A stretch of DNA of 64,000 nt from Ditylenchus dipsaci (Eukaryota; Nematoda; Chromadorea; Rhabditida; Anguinidae): the NCBI GenBank assembly GCA_004194705.1, contig SADC01001227.1, positions 2,480,001-2,544,000 on the forward strand, given 5' to 3'. Shown piece after piece: positions 43,413 to 54,690 of this stretch. Every line of letters begins with the position of its first letter. Positions within the stretch are counted from its first letter, which is position 1. The position numbers and the translations under genes were made by a program. The notes beneath the pieces are model-generated. The model was given only the letters and a program-made list of their open reading frames with translations, had not been told where the DNA came from and searched no databases.

Positions 43413-45700
43413 ATGTCGGACATCTCAAGAATCGTTTCAGATCGTAAGCCAAAGGTTGCCGTCCAGCTCAAAATGGTAAATTGTTCATCATGACTGTTTA
43501 AATAATTCGGTTGTTAAGACTGATGAATGTTGCGCTGCTTTTCGAAAAGCTGTAGATGAGAAGAAAAATGTCCGAATTATTTATGAACCAAGCTACTGCG
43601 TAATCCAAATCGGCTACGACAATATTGATTTTCTCAGCTTTACTTGTGCTGCTTCTGCTGTCAAAGATTCTAGCGTTGACGCTTTGAAATGTGTGAATGG
43701 GAAATACGAATTGCTTTCTTCTGTCAACACCAAGATCCAGGTATATGCTCACTTTCCATGTTTCGAATCATTGTTTTAAAGGGGCATGCTCACCTGTTTA
43801 AATTTGTCCATGACAATTCAATTTTTTTCCGAATCATTCGACTTTTTCACGGATTTATGGGCTTGGTTTCTAACAAAAAGAGGCCTAGAATTTAATTTGA
43901 GGTCTAGTTTTGCTAAAAACCAAGTTGGAAAATCCGTACAGAATTTTTTGAATTGAATTGAATTGGCGGGGACAAATTTAAAAAGGTGAGCATGCCCCTT
44001 TAAGGTGAATGCGACGGAGAAAACATTTGCTGCCACACGAGAGAAAAGTCAGAAGTTGAAAGATGAGCAAGATAAAAAGAAGGCCAAGGACGTAGTTCAT
44101 ACCAAGAGCCGCTCTGCTACTTCCAAGACAAAACCTGTGCTTTCTGCTTCCAACCCTAAGCAAATGGCGCTACCAAAAGTGACAAAACCAATTGCGGTAG
44201 GCTTAGAATTTCAATTATCTTGGTCCATTATTGGTTTTAGCCATTGAATCGGTCAAGAAAGAGCTCGAGGTAATTGTTTAGGTTCATAATAGGGCTGCAC
44301 CGGATATTCGATATCCGGTGTCCAATATTCGAAAAAAAATGGCCAACTTTTGGAGAGAAATTCTAAAATTTTGAAAATAACTTCACAATTTTTAAAATTT
44401 TGTGAAAATTCGATACCCGTCAATTTCGAAATCCGATATCCGATCCGGTATTTTTTCGTATATCCGATGTAGCCCTGCTTGATACCCATTGATTGATGGT
44501 ACAACCATTGTTTAGGAGCAAAATTTGTTTCAAAGAAAGTCCACTTTTGCGCAGGTTCTTTCTAAGAATAGCTTCTTTAAGAACTACATTTTATTGCAGC
44601 CGCATGCGTCCAAGCAAGTCAAAGTGCCAGTGGCCCAAGATTCTACGACCAAGGTAGTGTTTTGAGAGGAAAAAGAACCATTCTGTATGTATTTTAGAAT
44701 GCTGTCAAAACACTTGATGTTTCGTTGGAAACGCACAAGCTTAAGACAGCCGAAAAAACACGGGATGTTTTGCTGGAAGTGCACAGGTTTAAGATAGCCG
44801 ACAAACCTTTACGTGATTGGACAGGGATTTATGATGAGATAAAAAGCGAAAAGGAAGCCAGAGAATACCGTGAGGAATATGACGTAAGTGGTTGTTAGTT
44901 TCATATGAGAAGGGATAAGGTATCATTTTTCCTTTGAGCTGAATTTTTAAAGTACCGAAGTCTGTATGATTATCTCTCGAACGTCCAAAAAGAATTTTCC
45001 GTGTACGATTCTCAACTTAAGCAAATACGAAACAGACAAGAATACGAAAAGGTTTTTTTTATCATCAACTTTATTGCGATGGCCGTATTTTCTCTCATTG
45101 TAGACCCTCCTGTTTAAAATTATGTCCTGGCATTGCGTTTTGACCAAATTTTGGACTGGAAAATACCTCTATTAAAAAAGCTACTGTGATATACCCTCTC
45201 CATTGATTTTTAAAGGGTACCTAAAACCACCATTTTTGAAAAAAAAAATTGTACAAAAGCCGTTATTAGTAATTGATAGGCTCTGAGCCTAAACCTAAGC
45301 CTAAATTATTGGGTGGGTTATATTCCAGTAGAGCTTTTAGGGAAGGGTATATTCCACTAGCGCCAAATTTTTTAATGATTCTCTTAAGCAAATAAACCTG
45401 ATTTTGTAGCCAGTGAGATGAGCTACAAAATTAGGGGTAACTTGCCTGAGAGAAGTATTCAGAAAGTGGGCCCAGAACACGACGCCACAAACATTTTTTA
45501 ATTTAGGGGGGATATATTATATAAAATACGATATCGATATTTTTTAGAAGAACAACATGGTGCAGGCCAGGTTTTCGGAATTGCAGCTCGATATGGATTA
45601 TTTGAAGAATCGCGCCAAACACGCCACTTCGCGAGCAAAGTTGGAAGTTCTAAGGAAGCGGATTGAAGATTGGAATCGTAGTGCTTTATCTGAATTCTAG
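43413..45700 (+). CDS. ELL: RNA polymerase II elongation factor ELL
   Basis: ELL raises the elongation rate of RNA polymerase II in the nucleus, as part of super or little elongation complexes. Exons: 43,413-43,475, 43,519-43,740, 44,005-44,196, 44,600-44,653, 44,698-44,883, 44,953-45,051 and 45,548-45,700. All junctions are phase 0, giving 322 residues. Residues about 9-125 match the ELL N-terminal domain, from VSDRKPKVAVQLKMTDECCA through YELLSSVNTKIQVNATEKTF. A basic, lysine-rich linker follows. Residues about 200-322 form the C-terminal occludin-homology domain (RDWTGIYDEIKSEKEAREY, YRSLYDYLSNVQKEF, LKNRAKHATSRAKLEVLRKR), ending NRSALSEF. The middle winged-helix region of longer ELL proteins seems short or missing, so an exon may be overlooked in 44,197-44,599. 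Introns 1 and 4 are only 43 and 44 nt. Confidence 0.88.
43780..43999. mobile_element. TTAA-site MITE in ELL intron 2
   Basis: AGGGGCATGCTCACCTGTTT and its inverse (AAAAAGGTGAGCATGCCCCT) are flanked by TTAA at 43,776-43,779 and 44,000-44,003. The 3' splice-site AG of intron 2 (44,003-44,004) uses the last A of the right-hand TTAA. Without the insert and one TTAA the intron would be about 40 nt, close to introns 1 and 4. Confidence 0.85.
44285..44482. mobile_element. hAT-like MITE in ELL intron 3
   Basis: AGGGCTGCACCGGATATTCG at the left and ATATCCGATGTAGCCCTG at the right are imperfect inverse ends, with ATATCCG repeated inside. No clear 8-bp duplication is seen, so the copy is old. Confidence 0.5.
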
Positions 45701-45741
45701 AAGCTTGTTGTACACTCTCATGGTATTAGGATTTCAATTCG

Positions 45742-45758
45742 AATAAAGGTCGAATAAA
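45742..45758 (+). promoter_or_regulatory. Two AATAAA poly(A) signals of ELL
   Basis: AATAAA occurs at 45,742-45,747 and again at 45,753-45,758, 42 and 53 nt after the ELL stop codon, where transcript cleavage signals are expected. Confidence 0.6.
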
Positions 45759-45829
45759 ATCTTTCGACTATTTACTTTATGTGTATCTAGGCTTGGGGAT
45801 GGACTGGAATCCCAAAATTTTCTAAATCC

Positions 45830-45915
45830 CGATCCAAATCCCGCCAGCCAAAAAGCTAAAGTCCCGAATCCCGCCGGCCCAAAAGCTAAAGTCCCGAGTC
45901 CCACCGGTCCATTTT
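45830..45915 (+). repeat. Short tandem repeat, 29-bp unit
   Basis: Three diverged copies of AAAAGCTAAAGTCCCGAATCC with CCGCCGGCC follow the ELL gene. From 45,920 to 46,390 there is nothing else but short TTCGACTTTG repeats near 46,195-46,240. Confidence 0.5.
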
Positions 45916-46393
45916 ACGTTTTTATTTAAGTCCCGAAAAAACCCCGAAATTTGATAAATCGCTTTTTTTTGTGGCGGCCACAATGTTTTCGTGATGTTCC
46001 GTATGGGTGTTAAAAAAGATGTGGAACTCAGCATTCACAAAAACAGCTTTTATCATTTTACAGCGCACTCATGATATAAAACCCTTTTTTCAAGTTCGTC
46101 GCCTAGTCGGGTGCGACCCATTTTGACTTAACTGTTTAAATTTTTTACCATAGTAGTCAGCACAAATTGATTCCCAAAATCATAAGAATTTCGACTTTGA
46201 CTTAATAATTTCGACTTTATCACAAGAATTTTGACTTTGCCGATCGATTTCGTAAAAGGAAAAAGTTTAGAGTAGAGCAGAGTAGAGCAAACGCATTTTT
46301 ATCAAAGTTTTTTCAGAGATTTGTGGCTGGAAAATTTTTTATTGGGTAGCCCTGAATCTTAACTACAAAACTTGACCAAAAGAAAAAAAATTA

Positions 46394-46656
46394 CCGTATT
46401 TGCTCTAATAATCGGCCACTCTCTATTAAACGGCCACTCTCTAATAAACGGCCACCCCCAGAGACCTATATCTCAGTCCAGAGTCAATATTTTTTAAATC
46501 TGTTTTATGCATTTTCTTAGTTACCATGAGCCCTCCTGGTTCCACTTTTCAGATTGTGGTTGAGCACACGAAAATCTCAAAATCGAAATATTTTTTTTTT
46601 TCGATTTTTTAGGGGTTGAAAAAAACGGCCATGGCCGATTATTACAGCAAATACGG
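46394..46656. mobile_element. CCGTA/TACGG-family MITE, 263 bp, TA duplication
   Basis: CCGTATTTGCTCTAATAATCGG and CCGATTATTACAGCAAATACGG (nearly exact inverse) are flanked by TA. CGGCCACTCTCTAATAAACGG is repeated inside the left end. Confidence 0.75.
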
Positions 46657-46824
46657 TATGAACAAAAAAAGTTTACAGCCCTTCCCGCGTTAAAAACATG
46701 GCATTTCCTCTCAGTCATTGGACACTAGGCTTTACCGGTTGTTGGTAAATTTACCGGCTGTAATAAGTGGTGCGAAGGCGTTTGGCCCCTTTTGTGACAT
46801 TTTTGGCATTCTGCCCTATGTTCT

Positions 46825-48375
46825 ATTTTAGGCGTGCCTATAAAAGATAAATTAGAGAAATGCTTAATGAACTATTTGATAAAAAAGACATTTGCTCAAA
46901 TAAGGGTTTGCTCAAATAACGTATTTGCTCAATCACTTGTTTGAATATGTAATTGTTTGGCCAATCGTATATTTGATTACTTTACTTGTTTGGTAAAAGA
47001 ACATTTGGTCAATTTACTCTTTTGGTCTAGAACAGACCTGTGCAAGGGCCGGCCTGGAAAGTCTATCACTTCTTCTCAAGCTTGGATAGGAATCTCAGAT
47101 ATCCTTAATTAATTGATCCCTCAATAGGTTACAGGTTCGAAACCCGGTGGTGACAATCATTTTTGCTCAACTAGTCACGGAGTAGCAAAAAGTCTTAATA
47201 ATTGATTTTATTTATTTGTTAATTTTAAAAACAAAATATACTATCATATGTGATATTGTGTGGTGAGTTAGGTTTGATAAAACTAAAATTTCGATTCTAT
47301 CCACCCGAACCCCAAAACTCGGGATGGTACCTCTGGTCCAGGTGGATATGTACCTGGAGGATCTGAAAAATAAAAGAGAGATTTTTAAATCAAAAAACTT
47401 TCTATCATATTTAAAGTCGTGTGGGGAATCCTGCTGGACAAGACCAAAACTGCGATTTCACCCACCCGAACCCAAACTGGGTAACACCTAACCAGGTGTT
47501 TATCCATTTCGATAACCTGAAAAATAAAATTTTTGTAAATTTCAAAAAACTGTGTTATCATATGTAAAATTGTGTGGTGAGCTGGGTTTGATAAGACCAA
47601 AACTTCGATTTCACCCACTTGGAGCCCAGCATGGTTTGTTTTAATTTTAAGAATCCAGGCCATCCAGCTGGATGTCCACCTGGTCAGGTGGTAGCCACTC
47701 AAGGTTTTGGGTTCGGGAGGTAAAAATAGACTTTTGGTCTTATCAAACCTCATTACCAGACAATTTTACGTATCATAGGCAAAATTAATTTCAATTTTAA
47801 AAAATTTTGATTTTTCAGGTCTTGGGGATATGGATAGCGGAAATCGCAAATTTAGTCCTATCAAACCCAATTCACCACCCGATTATATGTTAGAATAAAT
47901 GATTTACTTCCGATTTTAACAAAAAATTTATTTATAGGCCATCCAGCTTAATATCCACCTAGGACCTGGGTACCCACGCTAGGTTTTGGAATTTGAGTCA
48001 TGAAAATCACAGTTTCAGTATTGTCAAACCATGTTCAGCATAAAATTTTGCGTAGGATACCATGGTTTGAAATTTCTTTCAAATCATGTAAAAAACTAAA
48101 ATTTCCGATATTTGGAGACAGATGAGCCCTCAGAATATGTACTAATCCTGGTATGGGTGTTGTGCCCGAGAAGATCATTATGATTTCTGAGATAAACAGG
48201 GCTAGAGCAAATGTTCTTTTACCAAATGTACGATTGGCCAAACAATTAAAAATTCAAACAAGTGATTGAGCAAATATGTTATTTGAGCAAACCCTTATTT
48301 GAGCAAATGTCTTTTTTTTGTCAAATAGTTCATTGAGCATTTCTCTAATTTATCTTTTATAGGCACGCCCTATTT
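46825..48375. repeat. 1.55-kb foldback with satellite units in the loop
   Basis: Arms 46,825-47,025 and 48,195-48,375 are inverses, for example GGCGTGCCTATAAAAGATAA with TTATCTTTTATAGGCACGCC. Both contain tandem TTTGCTCAAATAAC units. A tRNA-like B box (GGTTCGAAACCC) lies at about 47,132, and four or more satellite units fill 47,270-48,060. Confidence 0.65.
47270..48060 (-). repeat. Satellite-like array, second large block
   Basis: Four to five units of roughly 150-190 nt, inverted relative to 4.55-5.16 kb. Repeated parts are GGTTTGATAAGACCAAAACT, TTTCACCCACCCGAACCC and CCATCCAGCTGGATGTCCACC. The open frame at 47,385-47,753 follows from the repeat. Confidence 0.6.
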
Positions 48376-48885
48376 TAGCCACCTAGGATTCAATTTAAAG
48401 CCATTTTGTAGTTCGTAAGACATTTTTTAGTCCCGGCTAACATGCTCTGGCCTACCCTAAGCCTTAAAATATTTAAATTTTTTGCCATAGTAGTCAGCAC
48501 GAATGGGCAGGAGTAGTGTGGGCCAAATCACTTTGGTACAATTCGATTTGGGCCAAAATCAATTTGGGTCAATCCACACTGAAAATTTTTCACATGGTTC
48601 CGGCTAGGTTATGTCCAAGGTTCGAGTCAGGTTTAAAACTTGAGCGAACCTCGGAATGCAAAAGGTAACAAGGTTTGTACGATCTTCAAACCCTGTACGA
48701 ACCTTAGTAGGAAGGTCGAAGTGTGTCGAAAATGTTGTTTTCCTAGATTGTACAAGGCTAGTCGACAGTAAACACCTAAATTGTATTATTGTATTATTTT
48801 CCTAGGTTCAAAGGTTGTCAGAACATTTGAACTGGCATTGTACGAACTTTGGTTATACCCTTGTAAAAACCTTGCAATTATGGGT

Positions 48886-49372
48886 TGGCCAGACTTGCGG
48901 ACAGTATTTTGCGGATGCGTGTTTCCGGACGTGATTATTGCGAACAAAGCTTTGCGGAAGAAGTTTTGCGCCTCAACTTTTGCAGACAAAATCTTGCAGA
49001 CGCAAGATTTGTGGACTAATATTTGCGGATGAGAACTTGCGGACGCAAGATTTGCGGACGAGAATTTGCGAACTTCATATAAGAATCGCCTAAGTCACAG
49101 GTTCGACTAACTTAGTTTTTAATGCTGTCATCCTTCACTCCGGCTTGAGATACCTTCTTTTTTCTGCTTCTTTTCTGCCAAACTTCGGTTTATCCGCAAA
49201 AGTCGGTCCGCAAATGTTCGTCCGCAAATGTGGCATCCGCGAAATTTGGTCCGCAAAGTCTCGTCCGCAAATCTTTGTCCGCAAATTTTCGTCCGCAAAT
49301 ATTGCGTCCGCAGAATTTGGTCCGCAAGTGTTGCGTCCGCAAAATGCTGTCCGCAAGTCTGGCTAACCCGCA
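48886..49372. repeat. Palindrome of TCCGCAAA tandem repeats
   Basis: GGTTGGCCAGACTTGCGGAC and GTCCGCAAGTCTGGCTAACC are the outer ends. The right arm (49,185-49,365) has about twelve diverged 13-17-nt units of TTCGTCCGCAAAT. The left arm has the inverse. Five or more overlapping frames on both strands are open here, including CGRxFADxxLRT-type repeats. They are repeat artefacts. Confidence 0.75.
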
Positions 49373-49599
49373 ATTATTGCTTTGGTCGTCTTGGCTCTTC
49401 TTGGTCTTCAAGCGCAACATTCAAAGCCAAAATCACTAACTCTCATCCACTGCGCTATGCATCAAGGATATCTCTAGTCACACAAGTTGCCCGCTTCGTT
49501 AAATACCGAGAAAATTTGGTTTATAGCAAAGTATAATTTTCATGTTCGATTTCGAAAACATCAATTATATTTTTGGGTGTTTTTTTGTATAACGCAGGT

Positions 49600-50215
49600 G
49601 GATTTACGTAATTTTTCCAAATTTTTAGCACTGCCATTCCAAATTTTTCGTTATTCCACTAGATAAGTTTATTACCACTTGAAAGCTCGCACATTCGGAT
49701 TGCGTTTAATGCCTGAAGGCATAAAAATAATGCTTAACCATTGAAAATTGCGATAAGTCAAAAATTGTTCGGAATGGGCAGTTGAGGATGGTGAATGTTC
49801 GAATAACCAGTCATTAATTCTAACTTTGTAGTACTCTAACAACATTTCAGTGCAGTTCAAGAGCTACAAACCTATTGTACAGAATAGTTTTTTCAAATCT
49901 GAGTGTTGAGATATGGCCTTTTGAAAACAATCAATTTCTTTGAACAATGACCAAAATGCGAAAAAAGTTAAAAAACATAGATTTTGGTCATTTCTTAAAG
50001 GAATTGATTATTTTCAAAGGCCATATCTCAACACTCAGATTTTTAAAATTATTTTGTAACATAGATTTGTATCTCTTGAACTACGCTACAGCATTGTGCT
50101 ATAATGTTGTTAATGAACTTATTTGGCAATAAGCTTAAGCAATTAATTATTTGGTGGAATAAAGAAAAATATGGAATGGCAGTGCCTAACAATCTGAAAA
50201 AATCCGTAAATCATC
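49600..50215. repeat. Foldback, same family as 26.8-27.4 kb
   Basis: AGCACTGCCATTCCAAATTTTTC and GGAATGGCAGTGCCTAACAA are the outer arms. TGAGTGTTGAGATATGGCCTTTT and its inverse are the inner arms, centred near 49,975. Confidence 0.65.
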
Positions 50216-50635
50216 ATGTAGAGTTGTTTTGAGCTATTAACTCTAAAAATTGGAGTGCTATGTGTTTTTGATCGCATAAGCTCCGAAAGGTCGTTTAGGG
50301 TTTAACAATGTTGAAATACTTGACTTTAACAATGAAAGCAACGAAATTTGTCGAACCAAAACCTGTCGAAACCAAACTTACCAAAAGAGGTTTAATCGTG
50401 ACCTTCAGAGTCGTAGCCAAAAATTTCTGACGGAGGGGCACCAGACCATTTTCAGGCCATCTCACCTACACCATTTTTCAAAATTTAAAGGCCATTTTAT
50501 TTACACCGTTTTTAAAAAGTCTAACGGGGAGGGACACGTCCCTCCCCTACCACCTGTCACTAAATTCCACTAAATCGTAAAAACGAGTATATGTTTTATA
50601 AAAGCGGTGTTATTGTGATAGTAATTTTTTTTACC
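50216..50635. other. No gene seen
   Basis: AT-rich sequence with CGAAACCAAAC-type short repeats and a GGGGAGGGACACGTCCCTCCCC hairpin near 50,525. No coding or splice pattern is evident. Confidence 0.4.
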
Positions 50636-52420
50636 AGTATGTAGCCCTGCATTTTTAGTTTCTAATGAGCTATCAATCGAATCACAAGGGACCCTCCTGG
50701 GTGTCATTTTTGACCCTGTCGCTGGAATTTATTTATTGCATAGTCTTGTAGAGCATCTATGACTTAGCGAAAAATTGTATGAACAAAAGAAATTGAATTT
50801 GGATGAGATTGAATTTCAACAAAATTTATGATGCCTCATTCACGGGTATTTTATGAATGTGATTTAATTATTATCGCCTCTAGGACCTAATTTCGCTAGA
50901 AAGTTATTAATGCTCTATAAGACACAGCCCCTTAAAATTCAAAATCATAATCACTTTGAAAACAGCAAAACGCCAAGAGTTTTGAAAAAACTTTTTCAAT
51001 GTGCTTTTTTTTTAAATTTCACGGCCCCTTAAAATTGAACCCTTGTGCAGCTCAAGAATTTTTTTTTGCAAAACTCAAATTTTTAAGCGCGTATGTGATG
51101 CTGTTTCTTTCTATAGTTTTGAAAATGTGCGATTCAGCGCTTTCATGGCAAATTTTCATGGCAAAGCGCTTTCATTCCTTGGCACCTTTCATCGACACGA
51201 TCTTCCCTACTTTAGCAGTCATTTTCTCGGACGAGACACTTCAGCAGACTGCAGAGCTAGTGATTACTTGAAAAACGAACACGTTAAAAAGGGCAGCCGA
51301 CGATTGCGCAAAATCAAATTGCGCAAATTCACATTGCGCAATGTTCAAATTGCGCAATGTGAATTTGCGCAATTTGATTTTGCGCAATCGTCGGCTGCCC
51401 GTTAAAAATGCTGTGGTAACATGGAGACAGTGGAAGCGGTTGAGGCACTACCTAAGTCCGAAATATATATCACACAAAAAACTGACCTGTTTGAGTCATC
51501 TGTTTTATATTTTTTTCACTCTTCTTGCTTGGCTGACTATTTCTTGACCCCGGGCTTGTTCCTTGCCTCTTTTCGAGCTTGAATTTCGAGTCATCATGGT
51601 ACCTAAAAATTATACTAAATTTCATTCCGTCGAAAAATCTAAAAAAGTCGTCGATTTTAATACGGCTCATACACCAAAAGATAGCACAGACATTAAGGTA
51701 CAAGAAAGGTCAGACCTATTTTTGTATAGTCAGAACTTTAGCAGCTAGAGGTCATTTAAAGCAAACAACTGGCATTTTTACGAGTAAAATTAGGGCTTTT
51801 TGCGTTTTCTGTCTAACTTTTGTATTAAACCACCAAATTTGTATCTTTTGCAGACTTCTTTGCTACGAAATCGTAGCAAATTTACTTTTTTATCGGGCTA
51901 CAGCCCCCATTTTTGAGCTTTCAAATGTAACAAAGAATTTCAGACCAGTTATAGTTGCAAAGCGAGTGGATGTGTTTCGGTATATTTTTCGAAAACTTTA
52001 TTAAAAATTAAAAAATTGCTTAGCTTTGAGGTGAGTGATGACTTATTTTAATGCCCTTAAGCTTTCGCGGATAAGTTTACCTGAAACAGATAGGAATAAA
52101 TTCCGTAACAGACCTGGGGTTACTTGAAGTTACATGTATAGAAATCTCAGTCAACTTTCGAATTTTTTAATTTGGCGCGAAAATCGTAAAGTGATTATGA
52201 TTTTGAATTTTAAGGAGCTGTGAAGAATATGCAATGAAAAAATTTCCGCGACAGGGTTCGAACAATGACACCACGGGAGGGTTCCTCGTTAGTTTGATTT
52301 TCTAAAAATACAAGATTTTATGAAGCAACTCCTGTTTCATAAAAAATCTTTATTTTATTTTTCACAACAAAGGTTTAGTTGATGACTTATTAGAAACTAG
52401 AGACGCAAAGATGAAAAAAA
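50636..52420. repeat. 1.8-kb composite foldback
   Basis: The outer arms share TTTAGTTTCTAATGAGC with its mirror, CACAAGGGACCCTCCTGGGTGTC with GACACCACGGGAGGGTTCC, and ACCCTGTCGC with GCGACAGGGT. The second copy carries a B-box-like GGGTTCGAACAATG. Inside are AAAATTCAAAATCATAATCACTTT with its inverse, and a complete hAT-like MITE at 51,291. Confidence 0.6.
51291..51400. mobile_element. 110-bp perfect-palindrome hAT-like MITE, duplication GTTAAAAA
   Basis: GGGCAGCCGACGATTGCGCA and its exact inverse bound a 110-bp palindrome. The 8-bp target duplication GTTAAAAA is perfect (51,283-51,290 and 51,401-51,408). The interior is tandem TTGCGCAA palindromes. Confidence 0.88.
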
Positions 52421-52940
52421 AAATTTACAACTTACCTTAAAATAAGAAAAAAACAGAAATTTAGCATAGATGTCTAATATTTATAATTTTTAAGCAAAAA
52501 TAGTCAAAATATGACCAAAATATTCCTCAAAAAGTCAGAATATGCAGTCAATATGCAAATATGCTCTGAAAACGCAAAATATGCCAAAATATGCTGCATA
52601 AAACACCATGCAAACGCTCAAAGCTAAGCTAAAAAGCGCTTCTAAGGTATATTTAGTCCAAAGCATATCGGCAAAAAAATATGCAAAAACATATAAATCC
52701 GGTCTCTAATTATAAGAATCAGCCGAAGAATCTTAACTCGAATTTGAGTTGGGATGCTTGGGCGGATTCTTTCTTTTTCCTCAATTTTTTAACAACATCT
52801 AGTTTATCAATAGCTCATCTGGTAGCCCTGAATTTTGGCTACAATATGGCACCGACAAAAAAATTTTTGAAAAAAAAAAGTTATGGCCATTTCCGTGTGA
52901 GAAATTTGATTTACTATCCGCAAACAGCCTCCTCATTGTG
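52421..52940. other. No gene seen
   Basis: AT-rich with ATATGC-type short repeats (52,490-52,690). The open frame at 52,681-52,974 has no splice support. Confidence 0.4.
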
Positions 52941-52949
52941 TTTTCGCCT

Positions 52950-53085
52950 TAAATTAAAAGATCATTGCCGTTGATGACAATGTCAATTTCGAGTTTTCGA
53001 TTTCGCGGGGGACAGCTTTTTATTTTGAAAATATATTTCGAATTATTTTTTATTTGCGATTAAAATTTGTTCAAAATTAAGAACC
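52950..53085 (+). repeat. Half of a TTAA-type MITE
   Basis: TTAAAAGATCATTGCCGTTG, GACAATGTCAATTTCGAG and GGGGGACAGCTTTTTATTTTG follow the order of the 12,481 and 28,871 copies. No right partner is seen. A similar half begins at about 58,843 (AAGGACCATCTCCCTAATCA). Confidence 0.45.
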
Positions 53086-53114
53086 ATGCTATTAAGAACT
53101 ATGCCAATAGTCGA

Positions 53115-53300
53115 GCCCAACGTTGCTTGACGGAGTAGCGTAAAAACTGGGACGCAAAAATTGGGACGGTAAAAACTGGGATGACAAAAACTGGGATAGC
53201 CATAATAGAATAGCCATAACGGAATGTTTGTATGTAAAAAGGGGGCCGGTAAAAAGAGGGTCGGTAAAAATAGGGCCAGTAAAAGAGGGCCATATAGTTA
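53115..53300. repeat. Short tandem repeats (GGGACGGTAAAAACT / GGTAAAAAGAGGGTC)
   Basis: About five 15-17-nt units of AAAAACTGGGATG, then about four of GGTAAAAAGAGGGTC. Both strands stay open across them, without meaning. Confidence 0.55.
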
Positions 53301-53454
53301 ACTCTTCTTTTTCGGACCCAAAGATACTTCTTTGGTTGCTTATGCGGGAGGAACTAGGATTCCTTACCGTGGTTTCTTGCACACACGAGTCGTTACACAT
53401 TTTTAAATTTTTTTCCTTGGTGTCCTTCTGTCTATGCTCAGGTGACTATGGTAA

Positions 53455-53550
53455 AAAAAGGTATGCACCCAGGTGGATTTGAACCAGCAACCTCTACATC
53501 ACCCCTAGAATAGCTCAGAACTCTACGCAGAGTGACCAAACCAAGTGGTC
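53455..53550 (-). ncRNA. tRNA-like sequence, degenerate
   Basis: On the minus strand GGTTCAAATCCACCTGGGTGC (53,481-53,461) has a perfect B box. Upstream, CTCTGCGTAGAGTTCTGAGC resembles a D arm. The stems do not close into a cloverleaf. Confidence 0.4.
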
Positions 53551-54325
53551 GTCCACTTGCATCAAAAATTCTTTTTTTACGTTTTCGGGTTACAAAACAT
53601 TTTTTGCACTAATTCGAGCATACTGAAGTGTGGGGTTGTGGGGTATACCGTTTTGTGGGTATCTTTTGAGTTTTGGTAAAATGGAGTTTTAATAAATCAA
53701 TTATTTCCCAATACTCAAAAAGTATCATACAAAACCTTATTTTACTCTTATCAAACCATCTTCAGCGTGCCTGAATCAATCTGGAAACAGATTTTGAAAC
53801 ATAAAAAGCGTGAAAAAATTTGATTCAAGTGGACGACCACTTGACTTGATCGGTGCATGGATTATCTCGTAGAACTGAGGTTGGATGAGAGAACCATTTT
53901 AAATTTAAAAAGTTCTTCAAAAGACAAAGTATTACTATCCGGGTACCACTAAACTACCTGAGTTCCCCAGCCTAGGTACGACTACCTGGGTACAACAAAA
54001 CCAAGTGGTCGTCCACTTGGACTGAATTTTTTTAGCGTTTCTCAGGTTCCAAAACCTGTTTTCTGGACTACTTCGGGCACGCTGAAGATGGTTTGATGAG
54101 AGTAAAATAAGGTTGTATATGGTATTTTTTGAGTATTGGGAGATAATTGATTTTACCAAAACTCCATTTTACCAAAACTCAAAATACCCCACAAAGCGGC
54201 ATTTTACAGACATCAAACCATCTTCAGCATGTCCCAGTCAGTCCAGAAACCAGATTTGGAACATGAAAAAGTCAAAAAATTGAATTTTTTTTTATCCAAG
54301 TGAACGACCACTTGGGTTTGTCGGT
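53538..54325. repeat. Two tandem foldbacks (CCAAGTGGTCGTCCACTTG)
   Basis: Units at 53,538-53,845 and 53,998-54,325. Each is bounded by CAAGTGGTCGTCCACTTG-like palindromes and contains GAAACAGATTTTGAAACAT or its inverse, and TACCAAAACTCAAAATACCC or its inverse. They are related to each other at both ends. Confidence 0.6.
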
Positions 54326-54389
54326 ACAGGGGGGGGACTCAGGTTCAATTTAGCCAAAAATCTGAACGAGAAAGAAGAAAACAGGGGCA

Positions 54390-54690
54390 ATTATGGTATT
54401 TTCTAGAGTGAGGAGTCTGATTGAGGAGTCTGACTACTCACTCAGCGACCGCAGAATCAGCATCCTCAATCAGACTCTTCAATCCCTATTGTGAACAGAG
54501 TGTGGAGGCTTAAACAGATTGCGGATGCTGTTTACGGATTCTGTTTCCTCATTGTGAACACTACAGGGTGAGGATGCTGTTTGCGGATGCTAAATCCGGA
54601 TGAAGAGTGAGGATGCTAAACCGTTCACAATGAGGAGTCTGTTTGCGGATGCTAAAAGACTCCTCATTGTGTATGCGCCTTAAGTAAATT
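54390..54690. repeat. Element with GTTCACAATGAGGAGTC motif
   Basis: GAGGAGTCTGA, TTGCGGATGCT and CATTGTGAAC or its inverse repeat several times. 54,615-54,688 is the copy shared with the first 98 bases of the window. From 54,700 to 55,118 I see one degraded satellite unit and otherwise nothing. Confidence 0.55.

Noticed and set aside
44235..44270. Additional ELL exon (CCATTGAATCGGTC...GAG|GTAATT)
   Set aside because: Its ends would put the downstream exons out of phase, while skipping it keeps every junction in phase 0.
47385..47753. 122-residue minus-strand ORF
   Set aside because: It runs through satellite units and repeats its own sequence; not a gene.
48781..49536. Multiple overlapping ORFs with CGRxFAD or SANxxSAK repeats
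   Set aside because: They arise from tandem TCCGCAAA units in a palindrome, with similar frames on both strands.
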